The notes beneath the pieces were generated by a model that worked only from the letters and a program-made list of their open reading frames with translations, was not told the origin of the DNA and made no database searches. Below are positions 42,493-51,683 of a stretch of DNA of 64,000 nt, one piece after another. Location of the stretch: the NCBI GenBank assembly GCA_964497615.1, contig CAZCEC010000011.1:1-64000 (forward strand), written 5' to 3'. The DNA is from CAZCEC01 sp964497615 (GTDB lineage: Bacteria; Chloroflexota; Anaerolineae; Anaerolineales; UBA6663). The position numbers and the translations under genes are program-made. How positions within the stretch are numbered: the stretch's first letter is position 1; every line of letters starts with the position of its first letter.

Positions 42493-43752
42493 TCAGTCCC
42501 GCTTGAATTTGGAGTAGTCCGGCGCCTTGTAGCGGTTGGGGCCGGCGATGTCGAGCAGGGCGTTGACCTTCATCGGCAGGCCGAAGAGGGTGATGAAGCC
42601 TTCAGCGTGCGACTGGTCGTAGACATCCTCCTGGCCGAAAGTGGCGAAGTCCTCGCGGTAGAGGCTGAAGGGGCTGGTGCGGCCGGCAACGATGATGTTG
42701 CCCTTGTACAGCTTAAGGCGCACGGAGCCGGTGACGTGAAGCTGGGTCTGATCGACGAAGGCTTGCAGGGCAACGCGCAGGGGAGTGTACCACTGGCCGT
42801 TGTAGACCAGTTCGGCGTAGCGCTGGGCGACGACGTCCTTGTAGTGTAGGGTGTCACGGTCCAGGCAGAGCGACTCGAGGTTCTCGTGGGCGGCGACGAG
42901 AAGGGCGCCGCCGGGGGTCTCATAGACGCCCCGCGACTTCATGCCGACGAGCCGGTTCTCCACCAGGTCCACGCGGCCGATGGCGTGGCGGCCGCCGATC
43001 TCGTTGAGGGCCGCGACGATGCTGGCGGGGGAGAGGGTCTGGCCGTTGACGGCGACGGGTTCGCCCTGCTCGAACTGGATTTCCACGTATTCGGGCTGGT
43101 CGGGCGCTGCCTCGGGGGAGGTGGAGAGCATGAACATTGCCTCGTCCGGCTCGGAGGCGGGGTTCTCCAGCCCACCCCCTTCGTGCGAGAGGTGCCACAT
43201 GTTGCTGTCGCGCGAGTAGATTGACTTCAGGGTCGCGCTGACGGGCACGTTGTGGAGGCGGGCATACTCAATGGCGTCCTCGCGGGAGCGGATGTGCCAT
43301 TCGCGCCAGGGGGCGATGACCTTGAGGCGCGGGTTGAGGGCGGTAAAGGTCAGCTCGAAGCGCACCTGGTCATTGCCCTTGCCGGTGCAGCCGTGGGCGA
43401 CGGCATCGGCGCCCTCGGCCTCGGCCAAGCGCACCTGATGGGTGGCGATGAGCGGGCGGGCGATGGAAGTGCCCAGCAGGTAGCGGCGCTCGTAGATGGC
43501 GCCGGCTTGCACCATCTTGAAGAGATAGTCGCGGGCGAACTCCTCGCGCAGGTCCATGACGATGCACTTGGAGGCGCCCGAGGCGCGGGCCTTCTCTTCG
43601 ATGCCGGTCAGGTCATCGTTTTGGCCGATGTTGGCGACATAACAGATGACCTCCGCGCCGGCATAGTTCTCCTTGAGCCACGGCACGATCACGCTGGTGT
43701 CTAGCCCGCCGGAGTAGGCGAGCACGATCTTCTTGGGTTGAAACTTGGACAT
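42493..43752 (-). CDS. argG: Argininosuccinate synthase
   Basis: The 419-residue enzyme joins citrulline and aspartate with ATP. It has the PP-loop LAYSGGLDTSVIVPWL, GCTGKGNDQVRFEL and DSNMWHLSHEGGGLE typical of ArgG. The ATG is 18 bases from the end of an intrinsic terminator, with a GGAGG site between, so expression depends on readthrough. A 29-codon arginine-rich peptide precedes the terminator. argG and argH form one operon. Confidence 0.97.
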   Translation of the reverse strand: MSKFQPKKIVLAYSGGLDTSVIVPWLKENYAGAEVICYVANIGQNDDLTGIEEKARASGASKCIVMDLREEFARDYLFKMVQAGAIYERRYLLGTSIARPLIATHQVRLAEAEGADAVAHGCTGKGNDQVRFELTFTALNPRLKVIAPWREWHIRSREDAIEYARLHNVPVSATLKSIYSRDSNMWHLSHEGGGLENPASEPDEAMFMLSTSPEAAPDQPEYVEIQFEQGEPVAVNGQTLSPASIVAALNEIGGRHAIGRVDLVENRLVGMKSRGVYETPGGALLVAAHENLESLCLDRDTLHYKDVVAQRYAELVYNGQWYTPLRVALQAFVDQTQLHVTGSVRLKLYKGNIIVAGRTSPFSLYREDFATFGQEDVYDQSHAEGFITLFGLPMKVNALLDIAGPNRYKAPDYSKFKRD

Positions 43753-43775
43753 CTTCAGGCCTCCTGGCGAGAAAT

Positions 43776-43800
43776 AAAAAGGCCCTCCGGTCGGAGGGCC
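43776..43800 (-). terminator. Intrinsic terminator in the argG leader (attenuator)
   Basis: On the minus strand a 9-bp perfect stem (43800-43792 with 43789-43781, GGCCCTCCG / CGGAGGGCC) is followed by TTTTTATTT. It ends 23 bases before the argG ATG, inside the transcript started at 43933-43961. Competing pairings upstream include CGGGGAG (43868-43862) with CTCCCCG (43815-43809). Confidence 0.85.
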
Positions 43801-43834
43801 AGGGTGAGCGGGGAGCGGCGAAAGCGCCTCAACC

Positions 43835-43924
43835 CTACGCCCAGCGCGTGCGCGCGGCGGCCTCCCCGAAACGGGCGGGGTGGAGACGACGGCTGCTACG
43901 ACGTACGCGAGGCTGGGTGGGCAT
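43835..43924 (-). CDS. Arginine-rich leader peptide of argGH
   Basis: A 29-residue frame begins with ATG at 43924, 1-2 bases from the predicted transcription start, and ends with TAG at 43837-43835. It contains eight arginines, six of them in the first 18 codons, with the run RVRRSSRR at residues 6-13. Two CGT-CGT pairs would stall a ribosome when charged tRNA-Arg is low. It sits between a strong promoter and the terminator in front of argG. Leader-peptide attenuation is well known for other amino-acid operons. For this gene it is inferred from layout. Confidence 0.8.
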   Translation of the reverse strand: MPTQPRVRRSSRRLHPARFGEAAARTRWA

Positions 43925-43932
43925 TGGCGGCT

Positions 43933-43961
43933 ATCTTAGCGGGAGAAAGCGAGATGGTCAA
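43933..43961 (-). promoter_or_regulatory. Strong promoter of the argGH attenuator
   Basis: TTGACC (43961-43956) and TAAGAT (43938-43933) are separated by exactly 17 bases. The start point falls at about 43925-43924, on or next to the A of the leader ATG, so the leader peptide would be made from a leaderless RNA. Confidence 0.75.
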
Positions 43962-44025
43962 GTGTGAAATGGGGCGTGGGGCGATGGAGCGTGGGGCGCG
44001 CAGCCAGCGGCAAACGCAGGGTGGA

Positions 44026-44880
44026 TCAGCCAGAGGGCGCGAGGCGGTATTCCTGTACGTCGCAGACGGGTTGGTAGCCGATGGCCTGGTAGATGTGGTT
44101 AGAGGTGGGGTTGGCGAGGTCGGTGTACAGGCAGCAGAAGCGGCGGCCGAGGTCGAGGTGGTCCTGGCTGAGGCGCGCGACGCAGGCGCTGGCGTAGCCA
44201 CGGCCGCGGCGGGCGGGCGGCGTATAGACCGGGCCGATGCGGATTCCGTGGGGGGTGCGGCCGCCGAAGCCGGCCAGCGATACCACTTCGCCCTGATCCT
44301 CCCACAGGCAAATGCCGCGGGAAGGTATTGCCAAAATGTTGTCCACCCACCCAGCGGGATCATCGGAGACGACGCCGAAGGCTTCGCGCTCAAAGGCTTC
44401 GAGCCATTCGATAAGCAGGTCGCGGTCGGCGGGGGTGGCGCGGCGGGCGAGGCCAGGCACACCAGCAGGATGGTTGACGCGGGTAAGCTGATAGAGACGC
44501 TCGGACATGCCTGGCTGGGCGGCAGTGCCCGTGAGCGCGCGCCAGTGCTCCACGAAGGCGGTTGAAACGGGGGTACTGCCCATGACCCGCGTGAGCGGGG
44601 TGCCGAAGGTCAGGAAATCGGCGGCGATGGGATGGAGCGCATCGAGCGCGGCTGTGTGGGCGACGATGAGCCGGCCGGGGATGGTCATGAGCGCCGCGGC
44701 GACGACCTGGCCTTTTGCCTCGACCGCCGCGAGGTAGGGCGGGGTGCTGATGCGGTCGGGGCGCTCGATGAGCTGGTTGGCGATGCCGAGGGGGAGGCAG
44801 TTCTCAACCTCGTGTTCGGTGAGAAAGGGCTCGGCGGCGGCGAGGAAGTTGGAGGCGAGGGGAAAGCGGGTGAGGGCCAT
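44026..44880 (-). CDS. GNAT-family N-acetyltransferase
   Basis: From the ATG at 44880 the product has 284 residues. The C-terminal half carries a GNAT fold: RIGPVYTPPARRGRGYASACVA is the acetyl-CoA loop and YTDLANPTSNHIYQAIGYQPV the closing motif. The N-terminal half is a helical domain seen in many two-part GNATs. It lies 36 bases after the ligase-M20 fusion and 65 bases before the argG promoter. It could belong to the fusion gene's operon. Substrate unknown. Confidence 0.85.
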   Translation of the reverse strand: MALTRFPLASNFLAAAEPFLTEHEVENCLPLGIANQLIERPDRISTPPYLAAVEAKGQVVAAALMTIPGRLIVAHTAALDALHPIAADFLTFGTPLTRVMGSTPVSTAFVEHWRALTGTAAQPGMSERLYQLTRVNHPAGVPGLARRATPADRDLLIEWLEAFEREAFGVVSDDPAGWVDNILAIPSRGICLWEDQGEVVSLAGFGGRTPHGIRIGPVYTPPARRGRGYASACVARLSQDHLDLGRRFCCLYTDLANPTSNHIYQAIGYQPVCDVQEYRLAPSG

Positions 44881-44916
44881 GTTAGGGAGTGTCAAGGGTC
44901 GAGGGTGAGAGGTCAG

Positions 44917-47787
44917 TCATGTGGCGCCATTTCTCAGTCGCCGCCCAAACTCCTCCAGCGCCCGATAATACGGCGCGATGCTGGGCACGTAGTGGCGCTC
45001 GTCGCGGGCGTGGGGGCCGATGCCGGACTGGCCCCAGACGACACCCTGTCCGCGCGGGGCGAAGCGGGCGCTGGTGCCGGGAAGCTTGCGGGCGAGGCGG
45101 GCGGGCTGGCCGCCCACGGCCTCCACCGCGGCGATGAGCTTTCCCAGGTAGGCGTTGTCCGGGTCGCAGACGATGCCCTCCTCGCGGACCTTGACGCTCA
45201 ATTCGAGCCCCATGTCGGCGCAGTATTGCTGGACGCGCTGAACGAGGGCGGCCAGATCGTCCTGCGGGATGGAGCGGACCTCGACACCCAGCACGCCGTA
45301 GTCGGCGGTGATGTTGTAGACGCCGGGCAGGCCGACGTTGACGAATGGGAAGCGGTACTGCGACTGCCAGCCGCCCTCACCGCGCAGGGTAAGGCCTTCC
45401 TCGAACAACTCCACCAGGGCCGAGCGGGCGCGAAGAAGGCGTTCACCGAGATCGGCGCTGAGGCCGGTCAGGGCGCTGTGGGCGCGGGCGCCACGGGCGA
45501 TGACCTCGAAGCGCATGACGCCGCGATTCTCAACGCAGACTTCGCCCAGCAGTTCGGTGCCCTTCTCACCGGTGCGCTCGCCCGCGATCACGAGCTGTGG
45601 CGCATAGCCTTCGAACGTGGCAGCCAGTTCCTTGAGCACATGCGGCGTGCCCATGGGCTCATACTCGCCGTTCTCCTCGTTGCCCACCAGGCACAGGTTG
45701 AGGGCGGGATAGGGCGGGCCGGCCTTGAGCGCATCCTTCAGGTACACGAGGTAGGTGGCCACGACGGTCTTCATGTCTGCGGCGCCACGGCCCCAGAGGT
45801 AGTCGCCTTCCAGGCGTGTTTCGAACTGGCTGTCGTCTGGCTCGGGTTGGACGACGTCGAAGTGGCCGGAGAGCATGACGGGCGCGGCCAGGGTGCCCGG
45901 GAAGCCAGCCACGACCGCCGGATACTTGTTGCGGTCGAAGTATTGGACTTCGAGACCAGCGTCGCGCAGGTAATCGAAGATCAAGGTGCCGGCGCGGTGA
46001 ACTTCGTCCAGGCGCTCGTCGGCGCAGTTGGTGACGGATGGAATGTGGATCAGTTGCTGGGCGAGGTCGACGATTTCGCTGGTCTTGTCCGGGTAGGCGG
46101 TGAGAGTGCTGGCGCCGATGCGCGGGCGGAAGCGGATGGGGGCGGCCGGGTCCTGACGGACATCGTCGCGGGCGCGCTGGAGCAGGTCGCGCAGCTTGGC
46201 AGCTTCAGCGCCGAGGGCAGCAGCGTTGCCAGCAATCTGCTCCACGTCGCGGGCGACTTCGGCTTCGCGCTCCAGGGCCAGCGTTTTGAGCAGTTCCACG
46301 GGCACTTCCGGTTCGGGGGCGGAGGCATCGTCGAGCAGTTGGCGGAGACGGGCGCGCGTGCGCTCGGCGGTGTTGGGTGCGCCGGAGGCCATCTCGATGA
46401 CGGGCGCCAGGCGGCCCCACATATCCAGGGCCTCAGCCAGGGGGCGCAACTGCTCCAGGGTCCAGCGCAGGAAGTCGCGGACGCCAACCGGCTTGCCGGT
46501 GAATGGATTCTCCATCTCCGCGCGCAGGCCCAGGCGGCTGGCGGCGGCCTCGTTGCGGCGGGCGCGGGCGACATCTTCGTGGTCGTAGCGGAAAGCGCGC
46601 GCAAAGGCAGGGTCGGCGTAGAACTGGATGAGGAGGAGTTCCTTGAGCGCCAGATTGGCAATGTCCACTTCCAGGGGATGGCCGCCTTCATCAGTGCGGA
46701 CCTCAACCCGGGCCATGGGGATGTTGATGCGCGCCAGGAGGTTTTCGCGCTCGATTTGCTGGGCCATGACCTCGGCGGTGGCGGACTCGCCCGCAGCGTA
46801 TAGGCCACGGTGGTAGATGGCGTGAAGCTGGTCGGAGGTGGTGAGGATCAGGCGCTCGACTGGCTCGGCGAAGGAGCGGGCGCGGACCGGGGTCCAGTTG
46901 TTGTTGCCGAAGCGCACGCCGCGCTGCACCAGATCATAGGAGGCGCGCAAATAGTCAGGGTGGGAGCGATATAGATTAGGGACGTCCAGGGTTTCAGGAT
47001 TGGGGAAGGTGTAATTGCGGTTGGAATCGACCTCAGTGAGGCGCACGACGGGGCGGCCGTCGACCAATTCGGCGCGCAGTGGCGTGGCGGCGGAGGTCGC
47101 GATGAACAGCGCCCCGAAGGCGCGCATGAGGCGTGTGGCTTCTACATAGACCCGGTTCTTGTAGTCGTCCAAGTGGGCGTGCGTCCCAGCGCCGGCGCCG
47201 TTGGCCACGTCGCCGCGCTCGGCGGGCGAGAGATGCATGAAATCCCAACTTAGCAGTGGCTCGGGGAGCGACAGGTTGGCGTGGATGCCGGCGGTGGCAA
47301 GGGAGGCGCCGTAGATATCGACGCAGCGCTCGAGGTAGCGGCGCTTGGCAAGGTGCCAGCCGCCGGGGATGGAGGCATGACCGACCTGGGCGGGATAGAG
47401 CAGGATGCCGGGATAGGCGTAGAGACGCTCGCCGAACGCGCGGCTGGACTTGGCGAGGGCGTTATAAAGGAAGGCCTCCAGCAGCCGGCCTTCGTAGATG
47501 GCACCCAGGCCATTGAAGTAAGGCCGGGTGACCCACTCGATCATCCAATGGAAGACCTCAAGCTGGTGCCGGTCGGCCAGCCAGGCCGGGATTGCCTGCT
47601 GGCGCAGGTAGTCCACGAAGCTCTGCTGGTCCGGGCCCGTGCCGACGGTGAGCACGGGCTTGAACTCGGAGTCGTACATGTTCCACTCCAGCTCGAAACC
47701 GGCAGCTCCGCCCTTGGGGTTGGCGGCCTGGCCGGCCTCGCGGGCTAGCAGGAACTTTTCGGCGAACTTGGCGGGAGTGAAGGTCAT
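44917..47787 (-). CDS. Fusion of a glutamate-cysteine-ligase-like domain and an M20 metallopeptidase
   Basis: From the ATG at 47787 (GGAG 5 bases upstream) the product has 956 residues. Residues about 1-500 resemble the GCS2-like carboxylate-amine ligase family: FELEWNMYDSEFKPV, a histidine-rich centre, and GIHANLSLPEPLLSWDF. Residues about 560-956 are an M20 (ArgE/DapE) peptidase: VMLSGHFDVVQP, GRGAADMKT, GNEENGEYEP and a C-terminal GIGPHARDERHYV. One part could form and the other hydrolyse an amide of the same substrate, or they could act in series. I know of no standard enzyme with this layout. Confidence 0.82.
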   Translation of the reverse strand: MTFTPAKFAEKFLLAREAGQAANPKGGAAGFELEWNMYDSEFKPVLTVGTGPDQQSFVDYLRQQAIPAWLADRHQLEVFHWMIEWVTRPYFNGLGAIYEGRLLEAFLYNALAKSSRAFGERLYAYPGILLYPAQVGHASIPGGWHLAKRRYLERCVDIYGASLATAGIHANLSLPEPLLSWDFMHLSPAERGDVANGAGAGTHAHLDDYKNRVYVEATRLMRAFGALFIATSAATPLRAELVDGRPVVRLTEVDSNRNYTFPNPETLDVPNLYRSHPDYLRASYDLVQRGVRFGNNNWTPVRARSFAEPVERLILTTSDQLHAIYHRGLYAAGESATAEVMAQQIERENLLARINIPMARVEVRTDEGGHPLEVDIANLALKELLLIQFYADPAFARAFRYDHEDVARARRNEAAASRLGLRAEMENPFTGKPVGVRDFLRWTLEQLRPLAEALDMWGRLAPVIEMASGAPNTAERTRARLRQLLDDASAPEPEVPVELLKTLALEREAEVARDVEQIAGNAAALGAEAAKLRDLLQRARDDVRQDPAAPIRFRPRIGASTLTAYPDKTSEIVDLAQQLIHIPSVTNCADERLDEVHRAGTLIFDYLRDAGLEVQYFDRNKYPAVVAGFPGTLAAPVMLSGHFDVVQPEPDDSQFETRLEGDYLWGRGAADMKTVVATYLVYLKDALKAGPPYPALNLCLVGNEENGEYEPMGTPHVLKELAATFEGYAPQLVIAGERTGEKGTELLGEVCVENRGVMRFEVIARGARAHSALTGLSADLGERLLRARSALVELFEEGLTLRGEGGWQSQYRFPFVNVGLPGVYNITADYGVLGVEVRSIPQDDLAALVQRVQQYCADMGLELSVKVREEGIVCDPDNAYLGKLIAAVEAVGGQPARLARKLPGTSARFAPRGQGVVWGQSGIGPHARDERHYVPSIAPYYRALEEFGRRLRNGAT

Positions 47788-47842
47788 GAAGGCTCCAGAA
47801 ATGGCGACGACGGACAACCGACGACCGACGAGCGTCAAAGGA

Positions 47843-48283
47843 TTAGGGACTCAGGTGTTCCACAAATGCCTCAAGGGCAAGGGGCAGGCAGACGTGTTGG
47901 CCGCCAGCGAGCGCCAGGGCAGGCGTGGCGGGCAGCCAGTAGAAGTTGAAGATCATGCCCTCATCTCCGCCGTGGCCGTGGACGGTGTGCGACCAGGCGG
48001 CGGGCAGGGCGACGAGGGGCTCGAAGAGGAAGACGTGACGGTGTTGATCCCACTCAGGCTCGGGGAAGTCGGTCAACTTCCGGACGAGGCGCACCTGCGC
48101 GGGGCCGAGGCCGCTCTCCTCAAGGACTTCGCGATTGGCGGCGGCAGGCACCGCCTCGCCTGGCTCGACGGTGCCAGCCGGCACCTGCAACCCGGCATCG
48201 GGATAGTCGCGATGCTCAAAGACGAGCACTTCGGGCGGGCCGGCGGCGGGTCGGAGAAGGTAGATGAGAACCTTGTGCTTCAT
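47843..48283 (-). CDS. Nudix hydrolase
   Basis: The 146-residue protein has a full Nudix box GTVEPGEAVPAAANREVLEESG and hydrolase-fold strands on each side. The substrate, some nucleoside diphosphate linked compound, is unknown. Its ATG overlaps the stop of the GT39-like gene as ATGA. A degenerate GACGACGGAC repeat follows its stop. Confidence 0.92.
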   Translation of the reverse strand: MKHKVLIYLLRPAAGPPEVLVFEHRDYPDAGLQVPAGTVEPGEAVPAAANREVLEESGLGPAQVRLVRKLTDFPEPEWDQHRHVFLFEPLVALPAAWSHTVHGHGGDEGMIFNFYWLPATPALALAGGQHVCLPLALEAFVEHLSP

Positions 48284-50289
48284 GGAGATGTGATCTCAAG
48301 CATTTGCAGTTCAACCGAATTGCCCAGTGCCGCGCCAGATGCGTCAAAGGCCTCCAGCCGCTGCAGGGTGGCGGCATCATACCAGCCCACATTGAGTTGA
48401 TAGGTGCCGGTTGGAGTTTCAGGCGGCACGGCCAGCGAGAGGCGGTCGATGAGCACTTCGCCTGCTGGCCATTGCCAGGTGGGATAGGCGTTGTCGCAGG
48501 GCTGCGCGTCACGCTGAGCATAAACGGGCGACCCGTCCGGCTTGGCGGTCCCGAGAATGTGCGTGAATGTTTTGAGCTCCGAGGTCGCAGCGCTTAGCAT
48601 CAGCCAGTAAACGTCGACGTTCACGGCTGCGCCGGCAGGCACTTCGATGGCTTCCAGGGTGTACCCTACCAACTCAATCTGATCCGCGAAGCGGACGACC
48701 GCACGTCGCGCTGGCGCGACGATGGCTGGCGTGCCGGCTGGCACTTCAAAGATGCTGGCATACGGTGCGCCGCCGAGGGCGTGCTCAGCCAGCAGTTGCC
48801 CGGCAGGAAACGCCGCGCGCAGCGCGGGCAGGGTCTCTCGATCCTCTTCAGTCACCACGGCATAGCGGGCGCCGCGCGCCGCGACCGCCGGCAGCACCAG
48901 GCACTCGCGGCCGTTGAAATCTCGGAAGCCGTCATAGCGTTCTGGCCCCAGGCCGAATTCGAAGGTCAGCCACTCGCGGCCAATGGGGGTTTCGTACAAT
49001 GCCATGCCTTGAGGCGCGGACCGCAACTGCTGTGTGATCCAGTACAAGCCTTCGTCGAAGGCCCGGCTGGTCGCAGGGTCGCTGGCCCAGCGCACCATGA
49101 AGGCGTGCAGGTGGCCCGCCGCTGAGAGGCCCAGCAGCGCTGCGAGGGCCGGGCGGCTGATGAGCGGCCACGGCGTCTGCCGCCACACAAATTCAATGCC
49201 AGCCGCCAGCAGGAGGGTCAGGGGCGGAATCGCAAAGACGGTCCGCTGAAAGTTAGGCGGGTTTTCGGTGATCATGGCCGGGAGCAGGCCGATGAAGAGC
49301 CACCAGCCGGTCAGGGCCGCCGCTGAAGCCTGTGTACGGCGCCCGAGCGCAAGGGCCACGAAGCCTGCCATTAGCAGCGCTACTTGGACTGCATCGAGCG
49401 CTGGCCGGCCTGGAATGTTTTGGCGCTGGTCGGTTGGGCCAGCCGTCACCAGGCCGCCGAGCACAAGCCCGATGTTGCCGGCCAGCGCGCGCAGCGGGCT
49501 GCCGCCGAACAGGGTGCTGCCTGTCGTCACGCGAAAGCGGTCGGTGAAGGCCTCCGGGTTCTTCACAAAATAGAAAGCCTGGGGCAAGATTACAAGCCCG
49601 CACACCACGCCTGAAAGCGCGAAACCCCGCACCACCGAACGGCGATTTTTTGCCAGCAACCCGCCGACAAGTACGGCGAGCGGCACCGCGACCATCAGCC
49701 GCGCGGCAACATAAGTGAGCAGACCCAAACCAGTCAGCAGCCCGCCCATCACGTACCTGCGCCAGCCGCCGTGTGTGCGGCGCATCGCTAGCCACAAGGC
49801 GACGACCGCGCCGGTGGTCAGCGTGGCGGCCAGCATTGGCTGGGTGCCATAGCGGCTGAGATCGAGATGCCAGAACAACGTGGCTGCCAGCAACCCCGCC
49901 GCTGGCCCAACGGCGCGGCGTGGATAGAGCGCCTGCCCGGCCCGAATAATGACGGCCACACCCACAATTCCCGCACAGGCGCTTACTAGCCGGCCCGCCC
50001 AAGGCACCCGGCCCAATATCGCCAGGTTCACACGGGCAAGATAGGCGAACAACGGATCATTCCCCTCGCCAAAGCCAAAGTACACGGGCCAGTGCCCATC
50101 CTGGCCAATGGACTGCGCGGCCAGCAAGTGACCGGCCTCGTCGTAATAGAGCCCGGCCGGAATGCTGCCGATCCGCCACAGCCGCACGCCGGCCGCCAGA
50201 AGCAGGATCGCCACCACGCCCGCCCAGAGGCGAAGCCTGGTGGATGCCATAGGCTTGGTCAATGCGGGCGGGTCGCCGGCGCCAGCCAT
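48280..50289 (-). CDS. GT39/ArnT-like membrane glycosyltransferase
   Basis: The 669-residue protein has a first transmembrane helix (AGVVAILLLAAGVRLW), the acidic loop GLYYDEAGHLLAAQS with the conserved DE of lipid-linked sugar transferases, several more helices to about residue 400 and an extracytoplasmic beta-rich C-terminal domain with two similar TLEAIEVPAGAAV / LSLAVPPETPTGTY pieces. Such enzymes use polyprenyl-phosphate sugars to modify lipids or proteins. Starts at 50289 or 50250 are both possible; the first was kept because of the 3-base spacing to the aminotransferase. Confidence 0.82.
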   Translation of the reverse strand: MAGAGDPPALTKPMASTRLRLWAGVVAILLLAAGVRLWRIGSIPAGLYYDEAGHLLAAQSIGQDGHWPVYFGFGEGNDPLFAYLARVNLAILGRVPWAGRLVSACAGIVGVAVIIRAGQALYPRRAVGPAAGLLAATLFWHLDLSRYGTQPMLAATLTTGAVVALWLAMRRTHGGWRRYVMGGLLTGLGLLTYVAARLMVAVPLAVLVGGLLAKNRRSVVRGFALSGVVCGLVILPQAFYFVKNPEAFTDRFRVTTGSTLFGGSPLRALAGNIGLVLGGLVTAGPTDQRQNIPGRPALDAVQVALLMAGFVALALGRRTQASAAALTGWWLFIGLLPAMITENPPNFQRTVFAIPPLTLLLAAGIEFVWRQTPWPLISRPALAALLGLSAAGHLHAFMVRWASDPATSRAFDEGLYWITQQLRSAPQGMALYETPIGREWLTFEFGLGPERYDGFRDFNGRECLVLPAVAARGARYAVVTEEDRETLPALRAAFPAGQLLAEHALGGAPYASIFEVPAGTPAIVAPARRAVVRFADQIELVGYTLEAIEVPAGAAVNVDVYWLMLSAATSELKTFTHILGTAKPDGSPVYAQRDAQPCDNAYPTWQWPAGEVLIDRLSLAVPPETPTGTYQLNVGWYDAATLQRLEAFDASGAALGNSVELQMLEITSP

Positions 50290-50292
50290 CGT

Positions 50293-51594
50293 CTAGACAA
50301 GCGCATTGAGGCCCTCAGCCAGCCGTTGGGCGGCGCCAAGGGTCTTCTCGGGCGGGGTGGCGTAGGAAAAGCGGATCCACTCCGCGCCGTCTTCGGAGAA
50401 GTAGATGCCGGGGACAACGGCGACGCCGTGCTGCTCGGCCAGGTACTGCCCGAGGGCCTCAGTGTCGGCCCAGCCCTTGGCCCGCAGCCACTGTCCAACG
50501 TGGATGAAGGCGTAGTAGCCTTTGCCGAGGATATAGCGGAAGCTGTGCTCGTCCAGGAAGTCCTTGAGGACCGAGCGGCTGAGGTTGGTCGGCTCGACGA
50601 TGCCGCGGGTGACCTTGTCGTAGCCTAACTCGTAGGCAGCCATCGCCACCGCCAGCGAGTAGAAACTGGGGATGACGGCATGCGAGGCGCGGGCGGTGGT
50701 GAACTGGATGATCTTCTCGGAGGCGATGAGATGGCAGTTGCGAATGTTACTGCCGCCGAGCGACTTGGTGAGGCCATCCAGGAACATAAGCCGCGGGCGC
50801 TCCTTGGCATCGAAGTGCTGGACGAAGCGGTTCAGATCCATCGGCTGTTCGTCGGTGACGTAGTGATACATCCAGTCGAACAGCACGAAGGCCACACCCG
50901 CACGCAGGGCGGCCTTGGCGAGAGCCACCTGGCGCTCCTCCGTGATGGTGGCGCCGGTGGGGTTGTCCGGGTTGGTGATGACCAGGCCCGCGATCTTGCG
51001 GCCGGTGCGGGCGGCGAATTCGACGCAGGCCTCAAGTCCGTCCTCGGAGTAAGCCCAGGCCTGGGCGGGATCACCTGGGGCGCGCAAGACGTTGGCGCCC
51101 ACCCCATAAGGGCCCCAGTTGTAGGATATCCAGGGCACGCGCGAGACGATGACGGGATCGCCGACGCGGCCGTGGCCGAGGGCCAGCATGGCGGTGTAGG
51201 CCTTCACCAGGGCATCGCGCCCGCCTTGGGTGCCGAGGACGTTGGCGGGACCGAGGCCGCTGGCGGCCTCCAGCTTCCAATACTGCTCCACAACCGAGCG
51301 CCGGTAGGCTTCGGTGCCGAAAGGCATGTCGTAGGCCGTGCCGTGCTCGCGCTGCAGGGCGTGCGCGCGATCCAGGACTTCAGCGGGCACACCAGGGAGG
51401 CTGGCCCCGCCGTCGCCCTGGGAGGCATCAAAAGTGGCCTGGCTGGGATGGGCCTGACGGTAGACCGCCAGGCTCTTGTTGATGAGGAACATGCGCGAGG
51501 GGGGGATGGGTGTGAGGGCGCCCAGGTAGTCGCCGACCGGGATCAAGGCAGAGTCGGGGACGGCGTAGACGGGAGTGTCGGTGGAGGGTGACAT
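50293..51594 (-). CDS. Class I/II pyridoxal-phosphate aminotransferase behind a threonine-rich attenuator
   Basis: The 433-residue protein is a fold-type I aminotransferase: GTQGGRDALVKAY near the start, VITNPDNPTGATITEE, VLFDWMYHYVTDE and DGLTKSLGGSNIRNC with the PLP lysine. The substrate is not certain; the leader peptide suggests its product or pathway is sensed through tRNA-Thr. It is the first of a run with GT39-like, Nudix, ligase-M20 fusion and GNAT genes on the same strand with short gaps. Confidence 0.88.
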   Translation of the reverse strand: MSPSTDTPVYAVPDSALIPVGDYLGALTPIPPSRMFLINKSLAVYRQAHPSQATFDASQGDGGASLPGVPAEVLDRAHALQREHGTAYDMPFGTEAYRRSVVEQYWKLEAASGLGPANVLGTQGGRDALVKAYTAMLALGHGRVGDPVIVSRVPWISYNWGPYGVGANVLRAPGDPAQAWAYSEDGLEACVEFAARTGRKIAGLVITNPDNPTGATITEERQVALAKAALRAGVAFVLFDWMYHYVTDEQPMDLNRFVQHFDAKERPRLMFLDGLTKSLGGSNIRNCHLIASEKIIQFTTARASHAVIPSFYSLAVAMAAYELGYDKVTRGIVEPTNLSRSVLKDFLDEHSFRYILGKGYYAFIHVGQWLRAKGWADTEALGQYLAEQHGVAVVPGIYFSEDGAEWIRFSYATPPEKTLGAAQRLAEGLNALV

Positions 51595-51615
51595 GCTAAC
51601 CTCTTGCGCTTGGCG

Positions 51616-51644
51616 AAAAAAAGCCCCGGCGGGTATGCCGGGGC
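51616..51644 (-). terminator. Intrinsic terminator in the aminotransferase leader (attenuator)
   Basis: On the minus strand GCCCCGGC (51644-51637) pairs with GCCGGGGC (51630-51623) around a 6-base loop and is followed by seven T. It ends 22 bases before the aminotransferase ATG. AAGCCCCG at the end of the leader-peptide gene can pair with CGGGGCTT of the 3' arm and T-run, a possible antiterminator. Confidence 0.85.
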
Positions 51645-51683
51645 CGACTGTTCAGGCGACAGATAGGCGTGGCCGACACACCC

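Noticed and set aside
43801..43932. T-box riboswitch before argG
   Set aside because: No T-box consensus or specifier loop seen and the leader is too short; an Arg-rich peptide frame explains the region better.
44632..46803. 723-codon plus-strand frame opposite the ligase-M20 fusion
   Set aside because: Long only because of GC bias; no recognisable domain, while the minus strand has clear M20 motifs.
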